DNA of 64,000 nt from Lysinibacillus sp. SGAir0095 (GTDB lineage: Bacteria; Bacillota; Bacilli; Bacillales_A; Planococcaceae). Positions 55,215-64,000 of this stretch are shown in pieces. The translations under genes and the position numbers were made by a program. The stretch's first letter is position 1, and each line of letters begins with the position of its first letter. The notes under the pieces were generated by a model, which saw only the letters and a list, made by a program, of their open reading frames with translations, did no database searches and was not told the DNA's origin. Where the stretch lies: contig NZ_CP028083.1 of NCBI RefSeq assembly GCF_005491425.1, positions 3,998,001-4,062,000 of the forward strand. The letters run 5' to 3'.

Positions 55215-55291
55215 CCCTAACAATCATTTGTTTCAAACAGCTTTGCCTTCATGTTTCATTTTGAATAAATGATTCACAAAATAGAAAGAAT

Positions 55292-55519
55292 CTATTTATT
55301 CCTACGTTCATCCTTAGGTTCGAACGTTTTACAGCACGTATCTCGGGAATTATTTGCTTCTTCAGAAATTTTCTCAAAGTCAAAATCTGATGCAAATTCT
55401 GTATTCTTGTTTTTAGAATGGTAATCCATATCAATCTGAATTTTTTCCGCTCCACAAACATTTCCTTTTTCATGGAAAATACAGTTCGAAACAGCACAGC
55501 TTACTTCTACATTTGGCAT
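55292..55519 (-). CDS. DUF1540-family small cysteine-rich protein
   Basis: A 75-residue protein with one DUF1540 motif: VEVSCAVSNCIFHEKGNVCG at the start and CCKTFEPKDERRNK at the end. The four or five cysteines suggest a small metal- or disulfide-stabilised fold. The function is unknown. GAGGAGG lies six bases before the chosen ATG; an upstream ATG has no ribosome binding site. Confidence 0.82.
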   Translation of the reverse strand: MPNVEVSCAVSNCIFHEKGNVCGAEKIQIDMDYHSKNKNTEFASDFDFEKISEEANNSRDTCCKTFEPKDERRNK

Positions 55520-55653
55520 TGCTATCCTCCTCAAAAGATTGTCGTAAAAAGTATAAAAAGAATTATGCATTATTCTTATTTACACTCTTTTCGCATTTAT
55601 TTTGCCCCAATTAAAGAATTTTATTTTAATTTGAACCAAGTTCATAAACTACC

Positions 55654-55686
55654 CAAAAAAACCCTCAAAGAAAGATCTTTGAGGGT
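55654..55686 (-). terminator. Terminator after the bacillopeptidase F-like gene
   Basis: ACCCTCAAAG and CTTTGAGGGT form a 10-bp stem with a 6-base loop; TTTTTT follows on the minus strand. Confidence 0.88.
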
Positions 55687-55698
55687 CTTAGCGCAACT

Positions 55699-58600
55699 TT
55701 AAGGTTTTTTAATGGAAGTATTTCCAGTTTCTTTAACATCTGTTGATTTGGTATTGGATGCTTCTAAATTGATATAAAGTTTTCCAGCTGCTTTTGCTCG
55801 GGTTTCATTATTAAAGCTATCAACAGCTTTCACTTCAATTTGTGCGCCATCTGCAATTGTTCCATATGGGACTGTATAATATCCAACATAGTGTCCTGAG
55901 CTTTCTTCCATCATAGGTAACTCCGTTGCGTTTTGCAGCTGGCCACCTACGTTAGTCAAAGGCATATGAACCATAAATGTAGCTCTTAAACCTGGTTCAC
56001 TATCAAATTCAATTTTTACGCTCTTACCAGTGACTAAGTTAAGATCAGTTGCTGGTTTCACGTTTTCAATAACAGGTGCATCAAAATCTGCGGATACAGT
56101 AAGTGATTTTGTTGCACGATTGCCTGCTAAATCCTGTGCAATTACTTTAATATTATTTGTTCCATTTTCCAGTAAAATACGTTGCGAGAATTTACCATTT
56201 GTTATAGTAGCTTTTTGCCCATTTACCTTGACAAATTCTAGGTTAGCATCTTCAACAGTACCCGTGACAGTTACTGACTCCCTTTTAATTTTCTCTCCAT
56301 TTGCTGGGGCTGATATAGTAATTGTTGGGTTTGCTGAGTCTAATACAACCGTTACCGGCGAAGATTCTCCAGTTTTTCTGCCATCTAATGTGGAAGTAAC
56401 TTTTAACTCGTTATTTCCCTCCACAAGCGACACCGGAATTTCAAATTGGCCGTTTTCGCTTACATTAGCAGAGCCAGCTGATTCTCCATTTTGTAGTAGC
56501 TCAATTGTTGTAGTTGGAGATGCCGTTCCTGTCACAGTCAATTCAGCTTCATTTGTAATAAAACTTTCCGTCGGAGCCGTAATGACTGGTGCATCTACTT
56601 CATAGCTTACTCGTGCACGGATCATATAGTTCCCTTCCTCAGCAGGGGACGGAGACCAAGAACCTGAGACAAATTGATAGCTTCTTCCAGCATTTGTACC
56701 ATTTTCATCTGTACCCAGTCCCGGTGAATTCGTATTAGCAGCTGCTTGAATGTAAACCATATAGAAATCACCGTTTACAGTGATATTGTGTTCACGTAAG
56801 TCCACTACTGTCCATTCACCATTTCGAAGCGCCGTTGCATCGATCGGTCCGGCGATTTTTTTACCAGGTGCTCCACCTGATCCAGTTGCATCCCAAACTT
56901 CAATTTTAAAGTTCGTGCCTCCAGGGCTTGGCCAAGAAGTATCCCAGAAACGGAATACACCGTCTGTTACAATACCGCTTTTTTCACCATCCGGTAGTGA
57001 CATTTTAACTGCCCATCCATTCCCGGCATCATAGAATGCACGAGCATTTTCTGCTGTACCGTCATCATAACCAATTTCTCCACCTGGATATGTGTAGAAC
57101 GGTTCAAGGGAAACATCTTGTATTGCACCATCTGCATCGATTGAAACAGATACTTCTTTGCTATGGTATCCATTCGCCACAACTTTTAAAGTATAATCAC
57201 CTTCGTAGGCAGTTAATGAATACTCTCCACTTGCATCAGTTGATACCGGTGTAATGTTAGCATCCTCTACAAGAAGTAAAGTTGCTCCTTCAATTGGCTC
57301 ACCAGTTTGTGCATCACTAATTGAACCCGTTACTGTATTCTCAGGAAGCTCTTCTAAAGTAAAGTCGGCCGTAACAGCTTGATCAGCATCTAACGCAACC
57401 GTCTGTTCTTCTGATTCATATCCATACGCTCCAGCTTTTACAGTAAATGTACCCGCACTATGCATTAATGAGTAGGACCCATCAGCAGGATTTGTATAAA
57501 CCGAACGACCTGATTCAAGAACACTAACTTGTGCACCAAGTGGAAGAAGAGTTGGATTTACAATCGTCTCAACGATTGGTGCTTTTGCTTTTTCAGGAAG
57601 CACTGGCTCAATTTTCGTTGGATCAACAGGCTTTTGCGTTTTGTCCTTTTCATTTTCAGCAGCCTTTTCGTCTTTTGTTAGTTTTTTCGATTTTTCAGCT
57701 TTAATCTTTTTAATAACGCCTAATTGATTTTTCGTAAGGGCTGTATTAGATAATGCCACATCATCAATATACCAGCCATCACGTAAAACACTGCCATCTG
57801 AATAAGCATTAAAACCAATATACACTCGTTGGCCTGCATACTCCGTTAAATTAATCTCTGAACTTAACCAACCATTCGAAACCCCAGATACTTGCTGTAA
57901 TTGAGTCCAGTTTTCTAAATCAGTAGAAATAACGACATGACCATAATCCCATGCTCTTCCTGAAGAAGACATCTCAAAATTATGCCAATGCTTAAACTGC
58001 AGATAGCTGCTGCCCTCAGGTAAATCCACTGGAGGCATAATCAATGTTGCATTCATATTACTTTCATATGTGCCATCTAAATTAGTTGCATATACTTTCT
58101 CTCCCGAAGCTGCATTGCCTGGACCTGAGGTTGGTATTCCCCATTCCCAGCTATTTTCATTACCAAAGGAGCTCCAGCCAATAGGTTGTCCTTCAAAATC
58201 CTCAGAATAACCTGTTGTAATGCCTGGCTTTACTTGAACTGTATATTCATCACTTGTTACTTCATTATTACCAAAGTCATTGATTGTCCAGAAGTAAGTA
58301 AACTCATTTCCTGTAATCCAACTTCCTGGAATGACTACTGCAAACTCACCGGATTTGTAGTCGCCTGATGTACGTCCAGCTTCAATTGTTTGTACATCAC
58401 CATTTCCATCAACATAGTTTAGGTTCACAGATGAAACGCTAATATTATCTGTAATAGAAATCGATAATGATAAATCCATTCCAGCATAGGTTTCCACAGG
58501 AGCTTCATGTTCAAATGTTGGTTCTTCCGTATCTTCCCCTTGCTTTGTTACTTGACCTTCAATTGTTCCAAGACCAGAAACAATAGATGATACAGCAGAA

Positions 58601-60114
58601 TATGCATCCACTAAACCATAGCCATATCCATGGTTAGGAGAGGATGGATACTCCCCGTCTGTTAAAGGTGTTGCTGTATTTAATAGAATTTCTTCCATTT
58701 CATCAACCGTAATATTCGAATTTACTTGGCGAAGAAGGGCCGCAACTCCTGCTACAGCAGGACCAGCCATGGATGTACCATTCCATCCACCCTCATAGCC
58801 ACCGCCTGGTACAGAAGAACGAATGTTAACCCCTGGAGCCGAAATATCTGGTTTGATTTCTTCATAAGGAGATGGTCCACGCAATGAGAAGCTTGCTACT
58901 TTGTTGTTGATATCAATTGCTCCTGTAGCAAAGGATTCAGGGTAGTTAGCAGGAGCTGCAACTGACCCTGGGCCACCTGGATTGAAGAGCGTTGTATTAC
59001 CTGCTGAAAATTCCGGGAAAATTTCAGCTGCACGCCAGCTAATCACAACATCTCGGTACCATTCATCAAGTCCAGGTCCTCCACCCCAAGAGTTGTTTAC
59101 TACATCTGGAGCTAGGTCAACTCGACTATTCCCTTCAGAATCTGTTGGAGCTAAAATCCATTCCGCAGCTTCTAAAAGATCTGCATCTGTACCCCCAGCA
59201 GGAGTGAACGCTTTGACGGAGATAAATTCTGCACCAGGTGCTACGCCGATTTGGTTTGAGCCATTTGGTTCGCTACCAACCATTGTACCTGTTACGTGAG
59301 TTCCATGCCCATCGTCATCGTATGGTTCAGCTTGTCCTGCTGTTGCGTCAAACCAGTTAAAATCATGATTTACATTACCCGTTGCCTCATTATAGCCTCG
59401 GTATTTTTCCTTCAAGGCTGGGTGATCCCAATCAACGCCCGTATCAATACTAGCTACAACAGTCCCAGAGCCATCAACGCCCATTTCCCATGTTTCAGGA
59501 GCCTTAACACGAGAAACATTCCACTCGACGTTAGCAACTTCTGATGCAGGAGTTTTAGCTTCTTCCGTTTTAGTTGTAACCAACTGTCTAGTTTCATTCG
59601 GAAGTACTTTTTCTACCTCAGTAAAGCTTGCAATCTTTTCGGCAATTTCTTTTGTTGCTGTTACTGCCATTCCATTAACAACATAATAAGAATCAAACTC
59701 TTCTACATTCCCATTTTTTTGTTCTTGCTCAAGAAAATTAATAACAGATGCTTGCGAATCAATGGAAGTTGCCTTCAACTCTGATACCACCGCAGAACGT
59801 TGAACTAACTTCGTATTTTGAGCGGATAAGTTTTTTTCTTCTGCTGTTTTACGAGCCTGATCGGCAACCTTCTGGGCATCTGCTTTTTCTTTAAACTTGA
59901 CTAGAAAGGTAACCTTTTCTTTGTCCTTAAAATTCGTTAGTAATCGTTCACTAATTTTTTCTTTTGCAAGACCATTAGACACACTAGATTGTCTTAAAGA
60001 CTCATGCAGCTTATTGACTTCTTGCGCACTTGCTACGTTAGGTGCTATTAATGATACTGTCATAAGTAAAGAAGCTGTAATGCTTAAAACTTTGGTTGAA
60101 CGTTTCTTTTTCAA
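55699..60114 (-). CDS. bpr: Secreted subtilisin-family protease, bacillopeptidase F-like
   Basis: A 1,471-residue secreted protein. A signal peptide (1-30, ending VASA) is followed by an inhibitor-I9-like propeptide (about 60-180) and an S8 catalytic domain (about 200-510) with the triad D224 (ASIDTGVD), H273 (GHGTHVTG) and S448 (NGTSMAGP). A MAM-like/immune-inhibitor-A-like beta domain follows (about 640-790), then a lysine-rich linker, two carboxypeptidase-regulatory-like repeats (about 880-1010), another beta domain and two or more Ig-like repeats. Length and order fit bacillopeptidase F. No sortase signal is seen. The start is TTG with GGAGGAGAG upstream. Confidence 0.9.
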   Translation of the reverse strand: MKKKRSTKVLSITASLLMTVSLIAPNVASAQEVNKLHESLRQSSVSNGLAKEKISERLLTNFKDKEKVTFLVKFKEKADAQKVADQARKTAEEKNLSAQNTKLVQRSAVVSELKATSIDSQASVINFLEQEQKNGNVEEFDSYYVVNGMAVTATKEIAEKIASFTEVEKVLPNETRQLVTTKTEEAKTPASEVANVEWNVSRVKAPETWEMGVDGSGTVVASIDTGVDWDHPALKEKYRGYNEATGNVNHDFNWFDATAGQAEPYDDDGHGTHVTGTMVGSEPNGSNQIGVAPGAEFISVKAFTPAGGTDADLLEAAEWILAPTDSEGNSRVDLAPDVVNNSWGGGPGLDEWYRDVVISWRAAEIFPEFSAGNTTLFNPGGPGSVAAPANYPESFATGAIDINNKVASFSLRGPSPYEEIKPDISAPGVNIRSSVPGGGYEGGWNGTSMAGPAVAGVAALLRQVNSNITVDEMEEILLNTATPLTDGEYPSSPNHGYGYGLVDAYSAVSSIVSGLGTIEGQVTKQGEDTEEPTFEHEAPVETYAGMDLSLSISITDNISVSSVNLNYVDGNGDVQTIEAGRTSGDYKSGEFAVVIPGSWITGNEFTYFWTINDFGNNEVTSDEYTVQVKPGITTGYSEDFEGQPIGWSSFGNENSWEWGIPTSGPGNAASGEKVYATNLDGTYESNMNATLIMPPVDLPEGSSYLQFKHWHNFEMSSSGRAWDYGHVVISTDLENWTQLQQVSGVSNGWLSSEINLTEYAGQRVYIGFNAYSDGSVLRDGWYIDDVALSNTALTKNQLGVIKKIKAEKSKKLTKDEKAAENEKDKTQKPVDPTKIEPVLPEKAKAPIVETIVNPTLLPLGAQVSVLESGRSVYTNPADGSYSLMHSAGTFTVKAGAYGYESEEQTVALDADQAVTADFTLEELPENTVTGSISDAQTGEPIEGATLLLVEDANITPVSTDASGEYSLTAYEGDYTLKVVANGYHSKEVSVSIDADGAIQDVSLEPFYTYPGGEIGYDDGTAENARAFYDAGNGWAVKMSLPDGEKSGIVTDGVFRFWDTSWPSPGGTNFKIEVWDATGSGGAPGKKIAGPIDATALRNGEWTVVDLREHNITVNGDFYMVYIQAAANTNSPGLGTDENGTNAGRSYQFVSGSWSPSPAEEGNYMIRARVSYEVDAPVITAPTESFITNEAELTVTGTASPTTTIELLQNGESAGSANVSENGQFEIPVSLVEGNNELKVTSTLDGRKTGESSPVTVVLDSANPTITISAPANGEKIKRESVTVTGTVEDANLEFVKVNGQKATITNGKFSQRILLENGTNNIKVIAQDLAGNRATKSLTVSADFDAPVIENVKPATDLNLVTGKSVKIEFDSEPGLRATFMVHMPLTNVGGQLQNATELPMMEESSGHYVGYYTVPYGTIADGAQIEVKAVDSFNNETRAKAAGKLYINLEASNTKSTDVKETGNTSIKKP

Positions 60115-60740
60115 AAAACTCTCCTCCTCCCGAAATTAACAACAACCTGTTCACCTACCGTATTGTCTAATCCAGTACTCCTTTCTTTACGAGAATTGAG
60201 GTTAACAGCAGCCCCAGATGTTCTTAATCGTTCTAGTTGTAAAAACTACTATATAGTAATGTAAGTATATTTTTTGTCTAAATTTGTAAATTATCTTCCA
60301 TCATTTAGTAATTTGATTATTTGTAACTATTTGGGAATAATTGTTTTAAGTCATTAGAGGGAAGTATCCTAGTCTGAAATTACTCAAAATGCGGGAAATA
60401 GAAAGTTTTATAAGGGGAAATATACAGCAAAAGAAAAAAAATGATTAGTTAATCCTATCCAGTCAACTTAAACTTACAATCAGCGCTTAAAGAATAAGAG
60501 ATTTTAAAAGTAAAAAGTACTAATTACCATTTCAAAATGATAACAATCACCCCCTTTTTCAGTCCTACACAACTTGCATTTTAAGTCATTTTAACTAGTT
60601 GAAAAAATGAAGGTTTTCTTTTGTATCGATTTTCTCATTTAATCTGACCTTAAAACTTTTTAAAAAAGTGATACTTTTTTTAATACCAGTCATCTGCTAT
60701 TGTTATCTGTAAATTCTTAAAGTAAGAAAGGATATTTAAG
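60115..60740. other. 626-base gap between the protease and ECF transporter genes
   Basis: AT-rich, without a gene I can support. Near the protease a perfect 12-base palindrome TACTATATAGTA lies at 60247-60258 and could be an operator or part of the promoter region; I could not place a convincing -35/-10 pair. On the other side AAAGGA precedes the ECF gene. No riboswitch family was recognised. Confidence 0.4.
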
Positions 60741-61280
60741 ATGCAAAAAACACTCGATTATTCAAGCACACGAACAAAAACCTTTGATTTAATTATTTCG
60801 GCACTCCTTATTGCACTCGTATTTGTTGCTACAGTCTTCTTAAATATTAAACTACCAATTGGAGGAAATGGTGGTTTAGTTCATCTTGGCACTGGAATGC
60901 TCTTTGTCGCCTCCATTTTGTTTGGCCCTAAAAAAGGCGCTATCGCAGGCAGTTTAGGGATGGCATTATTTGATTTAATGTCAGGATGGACAATTTGGGC
61001 ACCAGGCACATTTATCGCCCGAGGTTTGCAGGGGTATATAGCAGGGAAAATAGCTTGGTCAAACGGGAAAAATGGTAATAGCGTTGGATTAAATTTACTT
61101 GCCATGATCGTTTCAGTTCCTGTGATGCTAGTAGTCTATTATCTGTATGAGTCCATTATTTTTGGCAACTGGATCGTGCCTTTAGGCTCAATACCAGGGA
61201 ACCTAATACAAAATGCTGTAGGGATGCTTGTAGCTATTCCAGTTTGTATTGTATTAAAAAGAACCCCTCTATTTAAATAA
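60741..61280 (+). CDS. ECF transporter S component
   Basis: A 179-residue protein with five to six membrane helices of the ECF-S type: the ALLIALVFVATVFLNIKLPI start, GTGMLFVASILFGPKKGAIA (the groove that contacts EcfT), and MALFDLMSGWTIWAPGTFIA. It binds a vitamin or related small molecule and is energised by a shared EcfA-A'-T module encoded elsewhere. The ligand cannot be told; no riboswitch is visible upstream. Followed by a terminator. Confidence 0.82.
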   Translation: MQKTLDYSSTRTKTFDLIISALLIALVFVATVFLNIKLPIGGNGGLVHLGTGMLFVASILFGPKKGAIAGSLGMALFDLMSGWTIWAPGTFIARGLQGYIAGKIAWSNGKNGNSVGLNLLAMIVSVPVMLVVYYLYESIIFGNWIVPLGSIPGNLIQNAVGMLVAIPVCIVLKRTPLFK

Positions 61281-61299
61281 ATTTCTAAAAGATTGGAAA

Positions 61300-61336
61300 G
61301 GAGAGAGCTTAATATTATAGCTCTCTCCCTTTTTGT
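61300..61336 (+). terminator. Terminator after the ECF S-component gene
   Basis: GGAGAGAGCT and AGCTCTCTCC form a 10-bp stem with a 9-base loop, followed by CTTTTTG. It may serve the convergent GNAT gene as well. Confidence 0.85.
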
Positions 61337-61343
61337 GATTTAT

Positions 61344-61976
61344 TTAGTTTACCTCTAGCAAGCTTTTTCTTAGCCAAAGTACATCGGCTACTGATTGAGG
61401 TTCCACACCATATAATTCTTGTGTTTTATAAGCATGGACATTTGTGTAAATTTCACTCATTTTCTCTAATACCCAGTCTTCGGCACATTTCTCAATAGAC
61501 CAACAGTAAATATCCATTTTATTTAATTCCTTTGAGACATTGTGGATTCTTTCATAGCCGATATTCTCCATTTTCAAAAAGCCATGACGTTCATAAAAAC
61601 GGATTCTTTTTTCAGAGTCACCATCCTCTATTGTAACAGGCTCTACTTCCAGAATAATGGCCTTCCCTTTTTCCTTAAACAGGTTTAATACCTTGCCTCC
61701 GATTCCCTTCCCACGAGTGTTTCCTGATACTAATATATAATCTATAAAAACATAATCCTGTTGTTCAAAATAAACAACAACATAATCGTTCCCTTCCATT
61801 ACTTGATAGAGTTCATTTTTCTCTTTTAAAAGTGTTTCAAAGTGTTGCTTCGATTTCATCTCTCTCTCTGGAAAATATTCCTTCAGTCTTTCATACCAGT
61901 CTTTTCCCCCAAGTAACTCTCCAACTAGACTTTCTCTTCTCTGAATTAGCAATTTAAAATTCTCCCTTAGTGTCAT
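61344..61976 (-). CDS. GNAT-family N-acetyltransferase
   Basis: A 210-residue protein. The acetyl-CoA site is VSGNTRGKGIGGKVLNLF (R/Q-x-x-G-x-G/A), followed by EKRIRFYERHGF, a typical GNAT end motif. A C-terminal extension of about 70 residues (after residue 140) is of unknown role. The substrate is not readable. It is a single gene. Confidence 0.85.
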   Translation of the reverse strand: MTLRENFKLLIQRRESLVGELLGGKDWYERLKEYFPEREMKSKQHFETLLKEKNELYQVMEGNDYVVVYFEQQDYVFIDYILVSGNTRGKGIGGKVLNLFKEKGKAIILEVEPVTIEDGDSEKRIRFYERHGFLKMENIGYERIHNVSKELNKMDIYCWSIEKCAEDWVLEKMSEIYTNVHAYKTQELYGVEPQSVADVLWLRKSLLEVN

Positions 61977-62206
61977 TTTTTTCTCTATTCACAGAAGCCT
62001 GAAATTTTAGCCATTCACATTTTATCATTAGCCTCGTCGACATATACATAGGATAAAATGTAAAAATTGTTAATGTTTTTGAAATCTTTAGAATATTTTG
62101 TCGAAAGGATTTCAATTCGTTTTTTTTTTAGTAAAATAAAGTTCGCAAAGATTCTTTTGCTTTAGCAAGTCAAAAATATTTTCAAGAGACGGGAGATTTT
62201 TGGAGA

Positions 62207-63427
62207 ATGAATGCAAATCACAACCAAACAACTGCACTACTTGGATGGAGTCTACAAGCAATCGAAGCAATCGATAAAATGGGGCGTCCCTTTGTTGTCG
62301 TCGGACCGCCTGAATTTCAAGCATTTGCTGATAAAAACGAAATTTCATTTGTACCATGGCAGTTCAATACCCCAATTGAACGATCATTTGAATTATATGA
62401 AAAGTTAAAAGAACTGAATGTCAAATTAACGGTTCCTATATACGAGGAAACAGTGGAATGGGCTGGCATGATGAATTCTTTACTCTTTGAAAACCCTAAA
62501 CTATTTAACAAATCCCTATTACTACGAGATAAAGGATTAATGAAACGTCGTGCCCACATAGGAGGACTTCGTGTAGGTATATTTGAAGAAGCCTACAATA
62601 AAGAAGATATCACTCGATTCTTCAAAAGAATCAATCAAGCACTAATCAGACTAGATGAGGACCAGCTTGAACCAATTCACGTGAAACCCTTCGATAAAGC
62701 CGGTACAGTTGGTCATCGAATGATTAGAGAAGAAAAAGATATTGATGAAATTGATGATGAGGAATTCCCGTTATTAATGGAAAGTCACTTAGAGGGACAG
62801 GAATTTTCATGTGAAGCCTTTATTCATAACCGCCAGGTAAAATTTTTAAATATAACGGAATATGTAAAGCTTGGTCACTCCAACTTTGTTCCAGCCTCTC
62901 CTACACTGGAAAAGTGGAGACCTCAAATTCTTGGAGAAATTGAAAAGCTTGTAAATGCCTTTGAAGTAGACTTTGGCATCATTCATCCTGAATTTTTCAT
63001 CACTCCTAATGGCGAAATTTATTTCGGTGAGGTAGCAAATCGAATACCGGGTGGTCATATCTTCGAGCATATCGAAAAAGCTTATGGCTTTAGCCCATAT
63101 CAAGGCCAAGTTCTTTGCTGTGACCCAGATACAACAGAAGAACAGCTAAACGCCTTTTTCCCTAAAGAAGTCGTATCAGCAAAAGGGCACTCTGGCAACT
63201 TAATGGTTTATCCAAAAGTTAAAGCAATTTCAAGGCTCAATATCCCAACAGAATTAAAAGAGCACCCTTATTTTGTGAAACACAATATGTTTATTCCGGC
63301 CTCATCTAAAGTAGCTGAACGTGTAGGGTTTGGTAATCATTATGGTTCCATCAATTTTTTTGGTGAAGACGCAGAGGAAATGAGAAAGCTTTTAGAAGAA
63401 TTTGAAAAACATAATTTCTACTTATAA
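62207..63427 (+). CDS. ATP-grasp enzyme of unknown substrate
   Basis: A 406-residue ATP-grasp protein. An N-terminal Rossmann-like pre-domain (about 1-110, GRPFVVVGPPEF) is followed by the ATP-grasp fold: IHVKPFDKAGTVG (lysine of the ATP loop), LLMESHLEGQEFSCEAFI (the ME-x-x-x-x-G-x-E segment) and IIHPEFFITPNGEIYFGEVA with the metal-binding E-x-x-N. The family joins a carboxylate to an amine or thiol by way of an acyl phosphate. The closest named group is not clear. An unknown gene follows after 15 bases. Start uncertain: the frame stays open 24 codons further upstream but with no start codon. Confidence 0.82.
   Translation: MNANHNQTTALLGWSLQAIEAIDKMGRPFVVVGPPEFQAFADKNEISFVPWQFNTPIERSFELYEKLKELNVKLTVPIYEETVEWAGMMNSLLFENPKLFNKSLLLRDKGLMKRRAHIGGLRVGIFEEAYNKEDITRFFKRINQALIRLDEDQLEPIHVKPFDKAGTVGHRMIREEKDIDEIDDEEFPLLMESHLEGQEFSCEAFIHNRQVKFLNITEYVKLGHSNFVPASPTLEKWRPQILGEIEKLVNAFEVDFGIIHPEFFITPNGEIYFGEVANRIPGGHIFEHIEKAYGFSPYQGQVLCCDPDTTEEQLNAFFPKEVVSAKGHSGNLMVYPKVKAISRLNIPTELKEHPYFVKHNMFIPASSKVAERVGFGNHYGSINFFGEDAEEMRKLLEEFEKHNFYL
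62673..62688. promoter_or_regulatory. Degenerate parS-like core inside the ATP-grasp gene
   Basis: CAATTCACGTGAAACC contains TTCACGTGAAAC, a perfect match to the 12-base core of the parS consensus, but the four outer positions differ. Bacillus parS sites often lie inside genes. Confidence 0.25.
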
Positions 63428-63442
63428 GGAGTGTATTAAAGG

Positions 63443-64000
63443 ATGAGTCCTACTGTTACAACGGAAAAAAAGTCTACTGCCCAAACGAAACGACGAGCAA
63501 CAGGTGCCTCCAGAACAAGAAAAGCTGTAAAACCAATCGATCTTCTAGAAAACAAATTTAAAGAGGCATTGACTATTCTCAATCAGGCAAAGCCTTTTGC
63601 GAAAGGTTTGTATCAAACAGATGTTTTCCAGTTAGCTAATGAGTTGGCATGCATGGATGGAGGAATGGCTGTACTTGATAAATATGCCCATCAGTTTGAT
63701 GAAGCAGGTGTATTCCTCTCTGGGGATTGGGAAGATCCAACGAAGTTACAGCCTCCATTCGTAGGGAATTCTTTAAGATTAAGAGGTATTTATTCCATTC
63801 TCGAATTGCTGAGCGAAATGCGTATGCTAGCCATTGCAAAGGGGACTTACAAGCATGAAAGCATCTCAAAAGAAGAAGCTTGTGTATTTTTAAATGAAGT
63901 GGTTGCTCTAAATCTCAATCTTCTATCTCTCGAAGATTCTGCAACTACAGACGCTCCACCAGAAGAACATATCGTTCGCGCACAAAATCTTTTAACTTAT
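63443..64000 (+). CDS. Unrecognised protein (partial, continues beyond the right edge)
   Basis: 186 codons without a stop. The N-terminus is short, basic and low-complexity (MSPTVTTEKKSTAQTKRRAT, then GASRTRKAVKP); from about residue 30 it becomes a helical domain (LLENKFKEALTILNQAKPFA, SLRLRGIYSILELLSEMRML). I do not recognise a family and see no catalytic motif. AAGGAG lies eleven bases before the ATG. The 15-base distance from the ATP-grasp gene says they are one operon and probably work together. Confidence 0.7.
   Translation, partial: MSPTVTTEKKSTAQTKRRATGASRTRKAVKPIDLLENKFKEALTILNQAKPFAKGLYQTDVFQLANELACMDGGMAVLDKYAHQFDEAGVFLSGDWEDPTKLQPPFVGNSLRLRGIYSILELLSEMRMLAIAKGTYKHESISKEEACVFLNEVVALNLNLLSLEDSATTDAPPEEHIVRAQNLLTY

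Noticed and set aside
56030..56605. 191-residue plus-strand frame opposite the bacillopeptidase F-like gene
   Set aside because: Serine/valine/threonine-rich text typical of antisense reading of beta-repeat coding DNA; no start signal.
60541..60740. Riboswitch before the ECF S-component gene
   Set aside because: I looked for preQ1, TPP, FMN and cobalamin signatures and recognised none; a covariance search would be decisive.
1..64000. CRISPR arrays, insertion sequences, prophage, tRNA or rRNA genes
   Set aside because: No regularly spaced repeats, no transposase, integrase or phage structural gene, and no cloverleaf or rRNA sequence was recognised.

Overview
The window comes from a low-GC, endospore-forming Bacillota, most probably a Planococcaceae/Caryophanaceae member of the Lysinibacillus/Solibacillus/Ureibacillus type. 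The basis is an AT-rich genome with strong AAGGAGG-type ribosome binding sites, a Bacillus-style gene order (ctsR-mcsA-mcsB-clpC-radA...rplK), an H-type small acid-soluble spore protein, SigH, spore-type LysM wall hydrolases, and a LysM-M14 peptidase very like endopeptidase I of Bacillus sphaericus. The genus call is inference from protein resemblance only.

Left part (1-16,500, almost all on the minus strand): the conserved origin-proximal housekeeping block. Read from right to left it is ctsR-mcsA-mcsB-clpC (protein quality control, with a CtsR operator on the promoter), radA, yacL, ispD-ispF (isoprenoids), gltX, a cysteine T-box followed by cysS-mrnC-rlmB-rae1 (translation and RNA processing), sigH with its own promoter, then rpmG-secE-nusG and rplK running off the left edge. 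rpmG (48 residues) is a gene too short for most ORF lists. Compared with Bacillus subtilis, disA (between radA and yacL) and cysE (before cysS) are missing from their usual places. The replication origin is expected to lie to the right.

Middle (16,500-45,000): an accessory and metabolic region. It holds small membrane proteins, a HemAT-type globin chemoreceptor, an acyl-CoA thioesterase, two aldehyde dehydrogenases (one with its DUF779 partner), a pseudouridine synthase, a complete livJ-H-M-G-F branched-chain amino acid ABC transporter, an orphan sporulation-type histidine kinase, PsiE, a six-repeat DUF346 propeller-lectin-like protein, an M20 amidohydrolase, a chromate transporter, the tatC-tatA twin-arginine translocase divergent from a cationic amino acid permease, and a divergent TetR/RND (YerO/SwrC-like) pair with a clear palindromic operator inside the RND promoter.

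Right part (45,000-64,000): PgeF, two LysM wall hydrolases of the spore-cortex/endopeptidase type, a GGDEF and an MHYT-GGDEF-EAL protein (c-di-GMP), a YfhD-like plus SspH pair, several small proteins, a 1,471-residue bacillopeptidase F-like secreted subtilase, an ECF transporter S component, a GNAT protein, and at the right edge an ATP-grasp enzyme followed closely by an unrecognised protein that continues beyond the window.

I see no rRNA, tRNA, CRISPR array, insertion sequence or prophage. The items most worth a second look are non-coding: a GC-rich, multi-stem element before gltX, a structured 240-base gap between rpmG and secE, a hairpin placed between the ribosome binding site and start codon of nusG, two copies of a TTGTARTTGCAA motif upstream of an aldehyde dehydrogenase, and parS-like sites. 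The one candidate for an undescribed enzyme system is the ATP-grasp pair at the right edge.
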